Below the pieces are notes generated by a model. That model did no database searches. It was not told the origin of the DNA and saw only the letters and a program-made list of their open reading frames with translations. From positions 1 to 6,156 of the forward strand of contig CAKSWL010000139.1 in assembly GCA_934511335.1 (NCBI GenBank): DNA of 6,156 nt, written 5' to 3'. Shown here piece by piece: positions 5,601 to 6,156 of this stretch. Source of the DNA: an uncultured Cloacibacillus sp. (GTDB lineage Bacteria > Synergistota > Synergistia > Synergistales > Synergistaceae). A program made the translations under genes and the position numbers. Each line of letters starts with the position of its first letter. The first letter of the stretch is position 1.

Positions 5601-6156
5601 ACAAATCATCGCCCGAGCGGTTAATAAACTTGTTGATAATCGGGACCTTAGGCATCCCCCTGCGCGCGGCGTCCACCCCTTTCGCTACGGGGACATTCAC
5701 AGCCTTCGGGGCCGAAAACCCGGCAAACTTCGCCGCCGTCCACTGCCCCGCCTTCGCCTGCTCCGGCAGAGTTTTAGCCAGCGGCACATCCGCCTTCATC
5801 GCCAAATCGATCAACCTCTGCGATACACCCTTCGCACGCAGAGCCGCCACAGTCTCAGGGGACTTCGCGATCAGCCCGCGCATCACATCCTCTCCATGTA
5901 CACGGCTAATCGCGGCAAGGGCCTTCCCAGCCTTGCCCATCTTCGTGAGCGCGCCGAAAGTCAAATACGTCAAAGGATCTCCAAGAACATCCAACCCAAA
6001 CCCCGCCGCGTGCTTTAAATTCACCTTGCCGTCATCGTCGGGGTCTATCCACCTCGGCGCCGGCACATTCATATCCGGCAGCACCTCAGAAAAAGAGGGA
6101 TGTACATTACCCTTAACCGCCTCCCACACATCCGAAGCTGGACGGTCTCCCTGCAT
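2638..6156 (-). CDS. Very large phage virion/polyvalent protein with embedded BECR-like nuclease domain; 5' end probably cut
   Basis: At least 1172 residues, ending in TAG. An ATG coincides with the window edge, but the frame is open to the edge. The visible N-terminus ([22 protein letters not shown], 53-74) looks like an internal region of such proteins, so the true start may lie outside. Residues ~50-320 are Ala/Gly/Lys-rich and helical. Residues ~330-420 look like a phage BECR-fold nuclease ([31 protein letters not shown]). Residues 421-475 are a Pro/Ser/Gly/Asn-rich linker. The C-terminal half contains conserved-looking blocks [24 protein letters not shown] (720-743) and [22 protein letters not shown] with [33 protein letters not shown] (841-902). 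These resemble large polyvalent or internal virion proteins of tailed phages. I infer packaging in the capsid or tail and entry into the host with the DNA. It is the first visible gene of the late operon, immediately followed by the holin-like gene. The family assignment is by recognition only. Confidence 0.8.
   Translation of the reverse strand: [1172 protein letters not shown]
4897..5172 (-). other. Domain-coding segment: putative BECR-fold nuclease inserted in the large virion protein
   Basis: Codes for residues ~329-420 of the large protein. The pattern is a short helix ([12 protein letters not shown]), NPDFIFQQ, a strand with YWGTVY, a strand TLHVVVTEM, a turn with DGR, a strand VREVTQFP, then a charged tail (to EYISEG). 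This helix-then-beta-meander with NPD, a hydrophobic VVV strand and a final T.FP strand matches what I know of phage-Barnase-EndoU-ColicinE5/D-RelE-like nucleases. H373, R384, R386, T389 and Y415 are polar candidates for an active site; none is proven. By hand count 4921-5100 is 77/180 G or C (~43%), against ~67% at 4561-4620 and 5461-5520, which suggests a transferred module. Confidence 0.5.

Noticed and set aside
5461..6018. 185-codon plus-strand frame opposite the large gene
   Set aside because: Arg/Leu/Pro/His-rich shadow of the GC-rich large gene, without ribosome site or domain.
1..6156. CRISPR arrays, insertion sequences, excisionase or repressor genes, spanins
   Set aside because: I looked for regularly spaced repeats, terminal inverted repeats with transposase motifs, small helix-turn-helix proteins and lipoprotein/spanin signals; none is visible.

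Overview
This window is one end of a tailed-phage prophage, or the attP-containing end of a temperate phage genome. From left to right it holds a truncated tRNA-Arg 3' half that serves as an attachment site, a short AT-rich regulatory stretch, a tyrosine integrase read rightwards, and a leftward block of late genes. In the order they are transcribed, the late genes are a very large virion-type protein, a small holin-like membrane protein, an uncharacterised 132-residue protein and a GH108-family endolysin. The late genes are back to back with gaps or overlaps of only a few bases. They end at a strong intrinsic terminator whose stem lies inside the last codons of the integrase gene.

Positions 34-78, read on the minus strand, are the anticodon loop, variable loop, T arm, 3' acceptor strand and encoded CCA of a tRNA-Arg(CCG). 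There is no 5' half. This is the usual trace of integration into a tRNA gene. The next ~110 bases carry two tandem 11-bp repeats, which are candidate integrase arm sites. They coincide with the -35 elements of the candidate int promoters, so integrase may control its own expression there. No repressor, excisionase or early genes are visible.

Composition is split. The first 250 bases and the 5' half of int are AT-rich (about 28-40% GC in lines I counted), while the late genes are GC-rich (about 65-72% GC in several lines). The exception is a pocket around 4921-5100 inside the large gene (77 of 180 bases G or C, about 43%). It encodes a compact domain that looks like a phage BECR-fold (Barnase/EndoU/ColicinE5-D/RelE-like) nuclease, and a Pro/Ser/Gly-rich linker follows it. 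This is the most interesting signal in the window: a probable effector or toxin module inserted into a virion-delivered polyvalent protein.

The host cannot be fixed from this window. An encoded CCA, GGAGG-type ribosome sites, a P4-like integrase and a GH108 endolysin would fit several anaerobic lineages, such as Synergistota, Negativicutes or Desulfovibrionales, but that is only a guess.

Working model: late transcription from the right makes the large protein, which would be packaged in the virion and probably ejected into the host. It then makes the lysis proteins: the holin-like protein permeabilises the membrane and the signal-less endolysin degrades peptidoglycan. Integrase is expressed separately from the opposite strand, next to its DNA target.
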